From positions 3,667,001 through 3,731,000 of the forward strand of contig OU744446.1 of the NCBI GenBank assembly GCA_916610825.1: a stretch of 64,000 nt of DNA. Direction: 5' to 3'. Below are positions 37,895-50,635 of this stretch, in pieces (positions within the stretch are counted from its first letter, which is position 1; every line of letters begins with the position of its first letter). The notes beneath the pieces are model-generated. The model was not told the DNA's origin and ran no database searches. It saw nothing but the letters and a program-made list of their open reading frames with translations. Source of the DNA: Haliclystus octoradiatus. Lineage: Eukaryota > Cnidaria > Staurozoa > Stauromedusae > Haliclystidae. A program made the translations under genes and the position numbers.

Positions 37895-38312
37895 GTGAAT
37901 GCAACATTTAACCTCGCTCCTCCTCTGCTCGCCAACTTTTTCAAACGTCCAAATACCACCAGCATTCGATCCCATTCCCATAATGACATCTACATCAAGT
38001 CGAGCCATCGTCATTCATATCAATACGCTGGTGCTCACAAATGGAATGATCTACCGTCTGCAATGAAGGAAGTCTCAAAAAGGACCGGATTTTAAATGTC
38101 TCCTCAAGAACCATATGATGAAATGATAAAACTTTATTTAACTCTTTATTTTTTATTTTGTAAATGCTAAAAGTTACCCCTTATCTTTGTTAATGTTTTA
38201 TTTCCTGCTTATATATAGATGTATGTTGTAGTGTATAGCCTAATCAGTCCTTTGAAAAAAAGTTTGATGTAAAGGTTTTCTGAATAAATGATGATGATGA
38301 TGATGATGATGA
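37895..38312 (+). mobile_element. Non-LTR retrotransposon 3' end with (GAT)n tail
   Basis: The frame reads HSYQYAGAHKWNDLPSAMKE, the typical end of a LINE pol ORF (S..Y.G...WN.LP). A one-base shift then continues FKCLLKNHMMK to a stop near 38125. A 3' UTR of about 160 bp leads to TTCTGAATAAATGATGATG and a GAT tail. The same 3' end occurs at 1.2 kb. 5'-truncated and frameshifted. Confidence 0.85.
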
Positions 38313-38462
38313 CAACTCATTTTTTTATGGACCACATTGCTTGAATGATATGTTCTTTGATTTCTTTCTCACTGCATCAGAATTCTTGTTCTGTATTATT
38401 TTTCTTGTTTCCTATATATATATATCGGTCATGTCTAATCTAAGCCTTACAAACTGCTAACT

Positions 38463-39990
38463 TCAGTTATACCTACTACATATAAATATTCTTGCTTTAT
38501 AAATTCCCGTTTTTCTTGATGTCGCAAATTTTATAATCTCTATTTCCTTCTTACTGCTTATCTGCTCTATCTGTTTTTGCATCCTTTCCTTGATCAATTT
38601 TTTCCATGTATTGCTTGTCATATTTCTATCTTCATACTCTTTCACATTCAATTCGTTTGCTATCTTTCTTGTTTCGTCATACCAACTTTTTTCGCTTTCC
38701 GTTTCTATTGGTCTTCCATTAGCCTTCTGCCAAGGCAGTCTTCTTCTGATTGTAAAAGACCTTGAAAATAATCAATCGCTGGTATTGCACAGTCATCATG
38801 GTATTGGCCAAATTCTAGTCTCTTTAAAGACTCCCCAATATGGTGTGCTTTCTGGTTGTCTCAGGATCCTTTCCAATGCTTTTCCTTAAACTCTCTCTAG
38901 TCTTTCCCTATCAACTTTCTTAAACAGGTCCATACATCTAGGTTGTATGTGATACTTGGTACTACAGTCCTTTGATACATTATATAAGCTGTGCCTCTGT
39001 GCTAAACATTCCCTGCTGTTTTTCGTTTCCTATTTTAGTCAGTGAGTCCTTGGCCATTGCCTTTGTTTTATTTTCCACTGTTTCTATCTGTTTTGATGCT
39101 GTGCCATGATTCTCCATCCAATTTCCTAGATATTTATACTGTTCTGTATGGTACCAATTTGTCCTCTTGCCAATGTGATGATAGAATTCTGTTATTTATT
39201 TCTTCCTGCTTTTATAACAATGTACCTTAATTGTATTTTCAATTCTGAACCTAAACTGGGCCTAAACTTCTTTTTCACTTCCATTATCTTCAGATTTCTT
39301 CCTACTGTTTCTATTATTACTTTGCTACCAATTGTTAGAATATCATCCACATAGATAAGAGATTGTATCACAAGATTGGGCGATATCATTGTCACTGCTT
39401 CTGTACCAATTTCATTTTTACTTTATCTGTGCTTCCACAAATGCGGACCAAACACTGTCCCTTGTTTGTCTATATTTCTCGATGTTATTGAAGATGTTTT
39501 TCCATGGGGTGTGTTGACCATGATTATAGACAAGCGGTAATATTAAAGAGGGTTACGACTTCCTTTGCTCTTATTTCAGCATCATATATATCTATACAAG
39601 GCAATCATCTAACGAAAGTTTATCAAAACATTTTTCTGCGTCTGCGAATAGAAGATTAGTTTTGTTTGAAATGTTTTGATGAACTTTGGCTAGATGATTG
39701 CCTTGTAGATATATATATATTGGTCGATTCACTCTTCAATTGTGGTCGAGGACAATCATTAGGGCCATCCAGTTGTGTTTTACAGATCTTTGTTTTCTTC
39801 CTCCATTTTGGAAGCTACTTGATTCGATATCCTCTCTTGTTTTATCCATAAGCACTTTCTCAAACACCCTACTGATTATTTTCGTAAAGAACAGCCCTCT
39901 TCCGTTTTTCATCTCTTCTCGTGGGCCTATATTTTTTGCCTGATCGCATGTACTGTGACTCGAAAACAACGAAAAGTTGAAAATTGCCAA
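38463..39990 (-). pseudogene. Degraded non-LTR reverse transcriptase
   Basis: Minus-strand pieces in order: RVFEKVLMDKTREDIESSSF and NGGRKQRSVKHNWMALMIVL (39.97-39.74 kb), FADAEKCFDKLSLDDCLV (39.6 kb), SLIYVDDILTIGSKVI with the catalytic YVDD (39.35 kb), PESTPYWGVFKETRIWPIP (38.85 kb), and a charged tail ending at 38463. This is the order of RT motifs in a LINE pol. Several stops and frameshifts break it. The 39.60-39.72 kb part contains an inverted duplication. It is a different lineage from the elements at 37.9 and 11.8 kb. Confidence 0.8.
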
Positions 39991-40312
39991 ACAAAAGGCA
40001 CAACGATAACTTTCGTTTATCCTTCATCAGAATGCTCTCAGCATTGACATTTATATTTAATGGAACAATTTGAAAGTCGTTCTTCCGAATTACACACCCA
40101 ATAGTGAGTGGAAAACAACCGAGTCATATTCCGTTCAATTTCCGGAAGTAGAATAACCTCCCCATATCATTAGCACAAGACTGAAGCTCCTGAAGTCATT
40201 AATCAACTATGGAATTGCTCTTCTTGTTCAATCAAAATAGAATGAATTGTGACTATAAATACACAAATAATATTAATGACATGAATATAACACAAATTGG
40301 AAAATGTAGGAA

Positions 40313-40577
40313 AGGTCCCGGGGGGTTACTCTACTATGACGGCTATAGGGGGATGTGCCACTTATTTTGGGTTCATATTCCAGCTGAGAAAAAACTTTCT
40401 GGGTATGAGATTTAAAAATTTTGCTTCATTTTTGCGTATTTACTTAAAATCAATCAACCTGCTAGAACGTTTGGGATAGCATCAACAGAATTTTTGAAAC
40501 TTTTTGGGTACTTTACCTTTTTCCAAAGTGGCACCCCCCCGTCCCTGAAGAGCTGGAGTTACCCCCCCCCCGGGGGA
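40313..40577. mobile_element. CCCGGGG-ended inverted-repeat element
   Basis: Left end CCCGGGGGGTTACTC and right end GAGTTACCCCCCCCCCGGG are inverted repeats; inside are GGGGGATGTGCCACTTATTT and GGCACCCCCCCGTCCCTGAA. Related copies: 48907-49250, a fragment at 34.8 kb, and possibly 42.0 and 44.5 kb. Non-coding. Confidence 0.65.
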
Positions 40578-40788
40578 AAGGTTTACGGTTACAGTGTCGT
40601 CTTGTCGAAGTACTAGATCCACCTGAGCGGATCACAATTATAACGCTATTAATATGAAAACGACTGATCAACTAATGTTTCAGATGCATTGAAAATTACG
40701 TCCGCAACTTCCTGATTGATTGAGACTGTATAGATTGATTGTAATTCAATTCAATTCATTTAACAAATTTATTTGTGTAGTAGGACAT

Positions 40789-40892
40789 CCTCTGCAAAGG
40801 AATGTTCACGAACTAATCACGATTAAAGCTATTAAACGTTCATGAACAGTTTATGAACAATTAATGACGTTTATGAAAGTTTATTAAACACT
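40789..40892. mobile_element. GTTCATGAAC element, copy 2 (degraded)
   Basis: CCTCTGCAAAGGAATGTTCA, then ATTAAACGTTCATGAACAG and further degenerate repeats. The left end is recognisable and the right end is eroded. Confidence 0.6.
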
Positions 40893-41331
40893 TCTATAAT
40901 CTGTCAAAATCACAGTGGAAGCCATACATTCAAAAGCATCACTTTGAAACACAAATCTTCAGTATATGTTCTCATCCAATAGACTTTTAAAGGTCGCAGT
41001 AATATTTGTGAGATTGTTATCTTTATAGACATGAAAAATTATTCAAAAATGCTTTTTTTATATGAATATGAATTTTACCGATGTTTAAATATATTTTTTG
41101 AAAGTTTGAAGCGTTTTCCCCATTGATTTTGTGTATTAATTTAGAGGGGTATTGAGCGCACATTTCCCAATATTTCTGAACTCAAATTTTGAAGTTATGA
41201 TTGTTTTACCCACTAGAACAATAGAATTGAGAATGCAATTCAACTTTCAAATAATTTTTTCATTGACAAGTCTATTGTTGACTGTATAGATCATTTGATC
41301 GACTGATATATACAACACTGATATATATAGT

Positions 41332-41552
41332 GCGGCCTTGGTGTAGTGGCTAGGGTGTTGGACCACGGCCCGCAGGGTCTCAGGTTCAATCCCTGTCCGG
41401 AGCACTATAGGTTGGCGTCAGGAAGCGCATCCGGCTATTAAACGCACAGAAGCTTCAAAATACTAACAAATTAACCAACCACCCCGGTGAAAAAAAGCTG
41501 TAAGCTTACCCGGTTCGTGGAAAAATGAAAAATCCAAAAAAAAAAAAAATCC
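41332..41552 (+). mobile_element. tRNA-derived SINE, copy 3 (best preserved)
   Basis: Box-A-like TGGTGTAGTGGCTAGGG and box-B-like GGTTCAATCCC lie about 50 bp apart, as in a tRNA gene. Downstream are the core GGCGTCAGGAAGCGCATCCG, then CAAATTAACCAACC, then TTACCCGGTTCGTGG and an A-rich tail (AAAAATCCAAAAA...). The tRNA head would serve as an internal Pol III promoter. Confidence 0.88.
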
Positions 41553-42019
41553 ACTTGTGCACAAAAGCATCTTGAAATGAATGGCGATGGCTTGACTTGA
41601 TGTAAATGTCATTGTGGTATTGAGTTCTTGTCTTGGTGGTATATCTGGTATTGTGGTTATCGGAAAGCATTGGAGAGCAAAGAATGAGCTTGATTGAATT
41701 TAATTTTATGAGTGAACATCAATCGATTCCCTCTGTTATGCATTCTCTGGAGGCGAAGTAGTTAGCTATAGTATGGCAACACAATGGTGTTAGAAATGAT
41801 AAACGATAAACGATAAAGTTATTTAATTATTTAAACATGAATGTGTGTCTATTCACTTGTAAATATATAGATGGCTCTGGAAATACCGTGTGTAATACTT
41901 ATTGCAGTATTTTGTAAAAAAGTATACATAAAAAGGTATCTCTTCCTTGATCTCAAACTCAAAGTAATCAATCAATACAAGGTATTTAGCTCGATAAGGT
42001 ACCTTTCACTATTTTTTCC

Positions 42020-42610
42020 ACGGGGGAAGGGGGGGTACCTAAGAGAACTGAATTTCTTTGAAAAAACATTTCTTACCCACCCTTTCAAGTGGAAAAAAGT
42101 ACCTATCCCCGAATACTTTAATCTTGTTTAAAAAGTAACTGATGGAATAATACCTTTACTCAAATGCCTATTAACAATATTTTGCATATCTAAACTGTTA
42201 TCTGGACTAATATCATGGCACGTCGTCGCTAACTGATTTTGAGAGAAAAAGAAAAAAGAGGTTACAAAAAGAACAGAATTCAAAAAAGATTACTTCAAGC
42301 TGAGAGAAAAAGCACAGACACAAGCTCTCATGAAGAATTATCTGACTCCCAGGACACATTGGATAATTCTCCAATCAACATCGATGAGAAATAACTTTAA
42401 TTGTGGACTTTCATATTTAATAATTCTCATGATTTATTTTTATTTTGTTGAATAATTTTTAAACAAAATCAATATTTTAAAGCTAGTTCTGGTCTGGACT
42501 ACCTTTTGAAAAACAAGTTAAGAGCCCGGGTTAAAAGAAACCCTTTTCTTCAGTCAAAATCTAGTTTTTACCCACCCCCAATCTCTTCGGTACTCCCCCA
42601 CTGGTATAAA
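42020..42610. other. GC-rich repeat fragments, no gene
   Basis: GGGGGAAGGGGGGGTACCTA (42022 onwards) and the CCCACCCCCA/TACTCCCCCA patch (42570-42600) look like ends of dispersed elements related to the CCCGGGG type, but I cannot draw boundaries. Confidence 0.35.
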
Positions 42611-43099
42611 TATTGAACAGTCCCTAAGGCTCAACGGTCTGCAACATACAGTCAAAATATTCACAAATAGTATCAAAATAATGTTTTTGAATCTATAGGT
42701 TTCCATGGCTTAAGAAATGAGCGTATTCATGCGATGTAGATATCAGTTAATTCCTCTCCATCCTTTCTTTCCATTGCTGTGAGATTATACAGTTTAATTA
42801 CACAGTCTCCTCCATTTCTGAAAATGGTACACCCCAGTAAGAAATATCAAAGTATGAATCCAGTAGTCATTACGATTCGCATAATTATTTTGACCAACGC
42901 CATAAAATAATAGTTCATAAATTACTTATGCAATAAAGTATGGCATAAGGCATAAAGTATGAAGTTTCTGAACTGGTTTCGAACTTATCTATGATAAATT
43001 CTGACAAATATGGGAATCGCAGTAATTGAAATATATTACATTATTCAATATTTAAAATTTATAAATTTTATTCAATTGGTGTATATGTAAATTAACATT

Positions 43100-46000
43100 T
43101 TATAGACTTTTAGGTTTACCAGCTAATATTTTTAATGAAAACTTTTCGAATAAATTAGAATGATTTAATGATGTCATTTTATCCCAATGGAATTTTGATA
43201 GTCCTTTATAACATGAACCAAGGGCCACAAAACCAATGGTTGTCTTAGAAACCACACCACAGTGACGAATTTCTAGTAGTAAGGATGATTGAGCAATTTT
43301 CTCTCTTGACAATGAGAATTTAAAGAGTTCATCAAATACAGGATTATTTGATTTTAAAGAAATTGAAGACTGTTGTTTATCTATTCTTGCATCGCAAAAA
43401 TACAACAGAAGACGGACTTGGATTTCTGAAAAAGAAGGAAAATACATATAGTTATATTGGAAACGCTATAGTATTTTGTTCATTGAAAGGGACATTGAAC
43501 TGTTTAAGTAGCTTTCAGATCAAGAAACCTGCTCATACTATGTCTATTTTATGTAACATGCATACGAGCAACATTAATATGCAAACGAGGCCACAACAAA
43601 TAGCAAAATAGAAAATCCAAAAATTTGCTCGAAATATCTCTGCTATTTTGAACAACAAAACTATTTTAGGTAATGATAGTGCTTACCCAGAAAACATGAA
43701 CCTTTCCCCCAATGAGCCTTTGCCAAAAGTTGTAATGGAGGCATCAGAGTTTGAAAGATACATTACCAATACACGGGCCCATACACAATAATTAGGTACA
43801 CTTTTACGTTTGAACATAGAAATGAGGCAAGATGAATCAGTAAATTAATGATAATTTAACGGTAGGCAATTCAATATCGGTGTAATAAGATTTTCAGAAA
43901 ATATTCAGACTTGAAATAAGAAAATGTATTCTATATAGCTATGTGGACGAGTTTGAATAGATTCGTTTCAAGTGAAGTTTGCTTATTTTGAGATTTTGTA
44001 ATGTCATAAGAAACTCTCGTTTGCTAAACTTATTGAAAAGTGGGTGTTTATTGAAGATTTCCACCTGGTAATATGAAGGAAACACTGGTACAGAGTGCTA
44101 AATACGAGGTTTATTCGAAGATATAAAATTGTCGTAGCACGAAGTCTCCCAGCACGGAGTTGATGATAAAAGACTATATATCGGTGTGTATGAAATGACT
44201 TACGTGGTTTGCTATTCCCAATATCAAGAAGATTTGTCACTTTCTCTAATCGTACTGACAATGTTCCAGCAAGGGGGTTGTGACCAAGACAGATCATTAC
44301 TTCACCAAGATCATCCTTTGGACGGGAGTAAGACTAAACATAATTGAAAATCATATACAGTCATTAATAACGTGTACATAGCTTGTGGATAGAATTATAC
44401 CAATTAGTTATATCAGTATCAGATTTGAACCACTGTGTAGAAGAAATGTATTTATTTATGTTTTCCAGGGGGGAGCTGTAACTACATACGGGGTTATGCC
44501 GACTTTTGGTGTCCAGATTTACGCGGGGAAAAATACTTTTTTGATAAGAAATTTCAGATTTTACAACTCTTTGGGTCTCAATTTTTGACTTCTTAGTGAA
44601 TTTTGAAAAAAACAGTTTGAATTCAAAGAGCTTTGAAATTTTAAAAAATTGGAGAACTTTTTACATTTCTGGTCGATATACACACTTATCCCCTCGGGTT
44701 GAGTGTAATGTGGGGCCTTAGTGTAGTAGTTAGGACTTTAGAACTCAGCCCTTAGGGTCTTGGGTACAATCCCTAACAGACGTACCTTCGGCTCAAGTCG
44801 TAAATCGTATTCGGTCTGGGATTCGGCCATTGGAAACGCACTCAAGCCCCTTGGACAATACACAATTGAATCCGGCAACAACGGTACGCTATATGGAGAC
44901 AAACCATTTTACCGGTTTTGGCAGAATCCGTTGTTAGCGGTAAATATTTAGCAAAGTGTAACCGTAAACTACTCATTCCCGGACTTTTAAGTGACTTACT
45001 GTTATTCACAGAATAACGTTAAATTCGGAACCGTTATTGTCGGATTTTACTGTATAACCATCTAGCCAATTATCCCTGTGAAAAAGTTATTAGGCTTATT
45101 CAGTTTGTGAAATAATATTAAATCCAAAAATAATCCAAATATTTACTTAAGCCTACACAATGACGGATATACTATATTTGAAGAAACAACAGACACATTA
45201 CTTAATCATGAAATCCCATATCGCTAATTTATCAGCTATAATCATGATTAGATTACACTACCTATATTATTTATAGCTACTGTACTGCTATATATTTGAT
45301 ATATAGCTATGTCAGCTATTTATATAACATTTAATGTACCTATGCTTTCGACTGTAGAGAATGCCTGCGAGTTAGTATATAAATTAATTAAATCCTGACT
45401 ATGATTCGGGGGATTAGATGAGATCATCAATGCATTAGTTGTTCATCAACAGCAATCACGCAGGGGCAAAATTTAACATTGCAAAAGAAGCAATAATAGA
45501 TGGGAAGATTGATAATTTCGTATTAGCACAGGAAAAGCATAATTATTATAAGAATATTTTGCTTGATTCAATTTCACACGTTTTGAGCTAAAATTTCTTA
45601 GTTTGAGCAAAAATTTATTATTCATGTGAATATTCAAGTAATTTTGATTTGTAAGAACAAAACCGCTTGATAGTTGGGCATGTGCAATAAATTTTGCCTG
45701 AAACAAGTAAATAAAAATTGAATCAAATAAAACATTCTTGTATTTTCCCTATATGATATGATATGATATATTTTGTCATTTTGACCGGCAAATAAAGGAC
45801 ACTTTACGCTATAGAAAGTGTCACTTACATACAGCCTTAATATTAATTAAGAATGTCTATTGTCCATTGTCTATTGTCTATTGTCCACTATATGTCCATT
45901 GTACAAAGACAAAGAGATATACTCTATCAATTCATTTATGCATGCTATTTAGTTATGCTATCAGCTGTTGATTTCGGTTCCAGATAATCCTAAGTAAATT

Positions 46001-49000
46001 TTCGGGACATTTTAAAAAGAAACTGGAACAATAAATATGATAGCTTACAAGATCAAGTGTATGCTATCTTGCTCATTATTATATAGTCTGTTGCATACTA
46101 CAGGAAGACATTATTTTGACATATTCATTGTAAACTTTTCAAACTTGTGGAATTTTACGGGATATAAAAACAAGGGAAGTGCAACGTGGATAATTTGGTG
46201 CCCCAAATTGGAAAATTATTTTAGGGAATTGGGAAATGTGATGATTAATGTGATGATGATCAAATTGGAGTTTATCATCAGTTTCGCATACCTAATTGCA
46301 TGTTAATACCTTCTCTAATTCGGGATAATTCTATTTGTATTATCACGAAAAGGATTGGAATAATCTGATTTGTTTAGAGTTTGACGTCAAATCACTTTAA
46401 TTACCCAGAATTATCTTAATCAAAACAATGAAACCTTCAGACTCTGAATTGGCTTATTGAAATGTTACACATACCTGAGCCTCCATTTGATCTTTTGGTT
46501 CCTCGACATCAAGTTCCACAGTCTCCGTTATCATAGGTCTTAAATCTTTTAACTTTTTAATAGCTTGCCCAATAACTAATTTTTCTTCTGATTCTGTCCC
46601 ATAATAACACAATATATCCATGCATAATGTTGAATTTTTTAAAACCATTTCATCAACGTTACGTAGCAAATATTCTTGATTTGCAACTAAATGTTTATGT
46701 GGTAAACCCTGTATTTCAATATTAGTAGTTGGTCTTCTGATTTTATTTTTTGGTAAAATATTTAATTGTGTTGTAATCAATACACCAGAGGTGTCATTAA
46801 ATGCTAACTTTTTATCAATCTTTCGTACAAGATAATAAGGTGTTGTAACATCCGTAGGTATCATATCCCATTCAGAGTATACGGGTACAATACCAAGAAA
46901 TGCATTAGCTGATATATATAAATTACTTAATGATACAACTCTTATATGAAATGTTTTATTTGTTGAATCATATGTTAATTTTAATGTTGTTTCACCTAAA
47001 TCTTTTGGGAATGGTACAATTGGTGTTGTGATACGAAAATTATAATTATCTTGTGAAATTCGTCTGATTTTATCTTTAAATCGTGCACCAGGTAAACTTT
47101 TTGATCTTTCTTTATCACGATTAGTTCCAAAATTTTCAACATTCTGTGATCTTCCTCTTGGTTTTAAATCATATAAATGTTCATCTTTTTCGCTACTTAA
47201 AAATACATCGTCAGCACTGTCACCAGGCGTTTCTTGTTGGGTTATATCTGGTGTTAACCTAGGATCTACTTTATTCCCATATAAAGGTAACTGTACTTGA
47301 CATGCCACCGTTGTTGGACTACAAGTTGGTATAACAAACCTCGGACTATATATTGTATTTGATTTTTTACGTAAAGGAATTTTTTTGTCCAAAATGACAG
47401 AGATTTTTCTTCCAAATTTTTTAATTGATGATTTTCTAGTTTTTTCTTTGTTGTGATCTCGTTTGCATAATAAATATGTTACATAAAATATGCATATTAA
47501 TATAATGACTATTAGACAGCCAATCACAAGCGAGAACAGGTCTATAATAAATAGAATGAAATACATTAGCGAGAGATTAATCATAAATTCACATAATTAT
47601 CAGATCAAAAGGATTTGAAAATAGTCCGAGACAAAAGTAGTAAAAGTTCGTCTGGTGGAATTTCATAAGTAAGTAGCGTCAACACCTATCGGCGGGATGA
47701 TGTATCCAATTTTATCTTTACACGGAAAACCAATTCTATACTAGCTTTCAGTTTTTTATATTACTAAAAGACTTCTTACGACAATAAATAAGCCATTAAA
47801 AAGTGATATGTGTAGCTTATTTCCAAAGTTTTACAACGGACAAATAATTTAATTATTTGATTGTTGGTACGTACGGACGAATAATGATGATTTAGTCGGC
47901 ATTCGTCACTACATTACGAACCAATAACATAATTTGTCCGTACGGAAAAATGATCAAACCAAATTGTTATTCGTACGTACCGACAATTAAGGGTAGCCCT
48001 TAATTAAAGGAGCAAGAATGACCGGCAGGAGCTACTCACTTAGGATCACATGCATGCTTATTCTTATAACACAATGTTCATTATTGACATGAATTTTATT
48101 ACAAATTAGGTCTGTTTGGGCGAAAACCGTACTTATTCGCACTATTGTAAGTAACTATTTTCAACATTTCAGATAGCCTCGTTTAGTGAGAAGTTAACCT
48201 CCTTTTATGTAAGCACGAGTAATATTGTAATAGTTAACCTTTTGTAATGACGTAATAATGTAGTATAAATAGTTCGATTTTGTATTAGTTAGTCAGTTAT
48301 GCCAAGCTACGCCAAGTTATGCGGTAATTTTGTGGAGTGTTGAGCTAACTCCTCATTACAAAGAAAGTAAAGTAAGATTGGTTGTGTTCATTTGTGTGGT
48401 TCATCCAATACTTGATCTTTTGAGTTTAAATAACACATATATTATAAATACAGTCCTCATTCGTAAGAACAAGGTCTACGTATAACAATTGTTTCAAAGC
48501 GAGACGGTTGAATTACGCTACGCATAAATTTAACTTGTGCTCGCAGCGGTCGCCGGTCAATTTTTCCCCTTTAAACCCCACAATTTGACACACAACCAAC
48601 TGATCACGTTCAGAAAAGATTTGGACACACAAGTTGACCAAAACTATAATCAGTTCAAGTTCAGATTAAACCGCGATTTTCTCTCAATCGCTGAAAGTTT
48701 CAGAATGACACATAAAGTATTTTTAAGCTTGTTGTTGGCATAATTAAATGAAAGATTATAGACTAATATCTTGTGATGATATCTACAACGATCGTATAGA
48801 ACTTTTTCCGTTACTCAAAGTTTCGCGCGATGCGCTCATCCGACATTATCTTGTATTTCTTTATTAAATGTAGCAATATTTTGCATACGAATAAAGCCGT
48901 CTGATGCCCGGGGGAATAGCTCCCGTTCTTCAGGGACGGGGAGGTGCAACTTCAGAAAAAGGTGACGTACCCAAAAAGTTTCAAAAATTCTGTTGAGCTA

Positions 49001-50635
49001 CCAAAAAAATTCCAAAAGTTGAAAAATGCTACCCAAAATGTTCCAACAGGTTAATTGATTTTAAGTAAATACACAAAAATGATGCAAATTTGTTTTCAAA
49101 TCCCTTGAAGAACAAAAATAGGATACCCAAAAGTTCCAAAAGTTGAAATATCATACCCAAAAAGATTTTTCTCAGCTGGAAAAATTGACCCAAAAAAGTG
49201 GCACGTCCCCGTATAGCCGTCATATGGGATGGGAGTTACACCCCGGGGTTTGATGATTCGCGCGATCAATTCCGGGTATCGGATCGAATGTTCCTTTATT
49301 AATTTATTTCTATAGCCTCCTATGGCCAGAAATTACCTAGTGGCCCTGATTATATGTATATATATATCTGCGGCTTATCAAATAAAGTTATTTCAAACAC
49401 TGCTTTTGAAATACATCCTCCGATTCCTTTATATCATACCCAATATTTATGAAGGATATAGTTAAAATGTGAATTGTTTGGTGATTATATAAGCTGAACA
49501 ATATATACAATAATTAAATCATGATGAATCAATCAATGTTTCCGTTTAAAACAAACAAATATGACTGATTAATTGTGCCCAATTAATGACATTAATACCA
49601 TGTAGCCAATACAAAATATAATTTACAACAAAACTTTGGTAAAATGTTTGGCCTGTCCTTTTTTGAAAACAATATATGAAGATTATGATTAATAAGTTAT
49701 TACTTATCAAATTTAAGATAAATGACCATGAATGACAGAACAAAAGTGGAAAAATAAAATTACATTACTTAACAAAATGTTCTTTATTATCGGCAAACTA
49801 TAGTACTGTATAGTTTTTATAATAACTCTAAACATTGTATTAGCCCGCGACGCTGTTGACTATATACATATAGGAGGAAAAATCTGTCAGAGCAAGTCGC
49901 AGCTTGAGTGCAATAATCTGTTAATCTTTTGGACAGTTATTGTTTTTAGCCTTCTTGACCAAGCGGAACAAACCTTTGTTTGTAAAAACCAATAATGGGA
50001 TAGCGCTACAAGGACATAAAACTTCCTACTTGGGTACATTTCTCTTACATCATACGATTATAGAAACTTGAGTGACAAATAAAAACCATTGTATATAATC
50101 TAGTAAAAGCAACATGAAAATAATGTTGAGAATCGATTTGTAATACTATTTTTTTTATCAATTATTTTGAAAGTTAAAAGATCATTTTTTAATTTGCTTA
50201 TGCGATGATTTTGATTTCCCGCAAATTTGTATTATGTATTACCATGAAAGACAATGGTGACTGCATGGCTATTCAGATATGAAAGATGTTATTTTTAAAA
50301 CACAATTCATGCTATTATACAGTCTTCTATAATCATTATTCAAACATGAATGAATCATTTTTGGGGGAAAGCTTTAGGTGGTAATCCTGCATTGTTTGAC
50401 TTTAGACATGGTCCATGTGAGTTAAGAAAAATCCGAAAATATTAATATTTTACTTCATCAACTAAAGCGCACAATTCACAATTACTATTTAATTCAAAAT
50501 TATCAAAAACATACGTCAGTTACAATAGCTATAAAAATATGCATGCAGATATTTGCATGATATCAAAACAATTAGAAATATACATTGATAATCAATTTTT
50601 ATTTAATTATGATTATTGAGTTACTTACTGTCCAT
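43100..50635 (-). CDS. Synaptotagmin-like protein with two C2 domains
   Basis: Membrane-anchored tandem-C2 protein of the synaptotagmin family. Exons on the minus strand: 50629-50635 (MDN, tentative), 46475-47541, 44204-44333, 43100-43425; 509 residues. A single transmembrane helix (about 4-27, LVIGCLIVIILICIFYVTYL) is followed by a basic stretch. C2A (about 184-353) starts GETTLKLTYDSTNKTFHIRV and has an unusually long central insertion; C2B (about 367-500) includes LAGTLSVRLEKVTNLLD, NPVFDELFKFSLS and the HWDKM signature. The acidic calcium-binding loop residues are missing in both C2s (for example CYYGTESEEKL, IRHCGVVSKT), so it is probably calcium-independent. An ATG at 47584 is an alternative start, but a TTATAG acceptor lies inside that frame and matches the paralogue's intron position and phase. 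Confidence 0.85.
44465..44700. mobile_element. Possible diverged CCCGGGG-type element
   Basis: GGGGGGAGCTGTAACTACAT at the left and ATCCCCTCGGG at the right bracket an A/T-rich interior with TTTTTGGGT-like phrases, resembling the 40.3 kb element. Located about 130 bp upstream (minus sense) of C2B exon 3 of the synaptotagmin-like gene. Confidence 0.35.
44711..44860 (+). mobile_element. tRNA-derived SINE, copy 4 (diverged)
   Basis: GGGGCCTTAGTGTAGTAGTT, GGGTACAATCCCTAAC (box B) and a degraded core. Shares head order with copy 3; the tail is lost. It lies in intron 2 of the synaptotagmin-like gene. Confidence 0.7.
44905..45058. repeat. Dispersed repeat, second of two copies
   Basis: Counterpart of 34436-34566; it follows SINE copy 4 with about 45 bp between. 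Confidence 0.7.
48113..48471 (+). mobile_element. LTR of a retrotransposon, with adjoining leader
   Basis: A 359-bp block starting TGTTTGGGCGAAAACC and ending AAGAACA, with TATAAATAG (TATA-like) at its centre. It matches 52060-52356 over GAAGTTAACCTCC, TTTTGTAATGACGTAATAAT and CTTTTGAGTTTA. A 68-codon frame at 48537-48743 follows and may be the start of a gag-like ORF, but I see no diagnostic motif. Confidence 0.6.
48810..48852 (-). ncRNA. Decayed hammerhead ribozyme
   Basis: The minus strand reads CGGATGA (core U4 changed to G), stem II GCGC/GCGC with loop ATC, GAA, stem III AC/GT with loop TTTGA, GUA, then ACGG. It is otherwise nearly identical to the 29.26 kb ribozyme. The core change and a weakened stem I should abolish cleavage. 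Confidence 0.65.
48907..49250. mobile_element. CCCGGGG-ended element, longer copy
   Basis: GCCCGGGGGAATAGCTCCCG at the left, GGGAGTTACACCCCGGGG at the right. Inside are several copies of TACCCAAAAAGTTCCAAAAG-like phrases and CGTCCCCGTATAGCCGTCAT. Opposite orientation to the 40.3 kb copy. Confidence 0.65.

Noticed and set aside
39985-40045. Minus-strand CTGATGAAGGATAAACGAAAG resembling a hammerhead or Penelope-type 3' region
   Set aside because: CTGATGA is present, but stem II does not pair and no stem III or I closes properly. It may be a distant relic, but it cannot be supported as a ribozyme.
48537-48743. 68-codon frame after the LTR as a gag gene
   Set aside because: Position is suggestive, but there is no ATG at its start, no zinc knuckle or other gag motif, and no pol follows.
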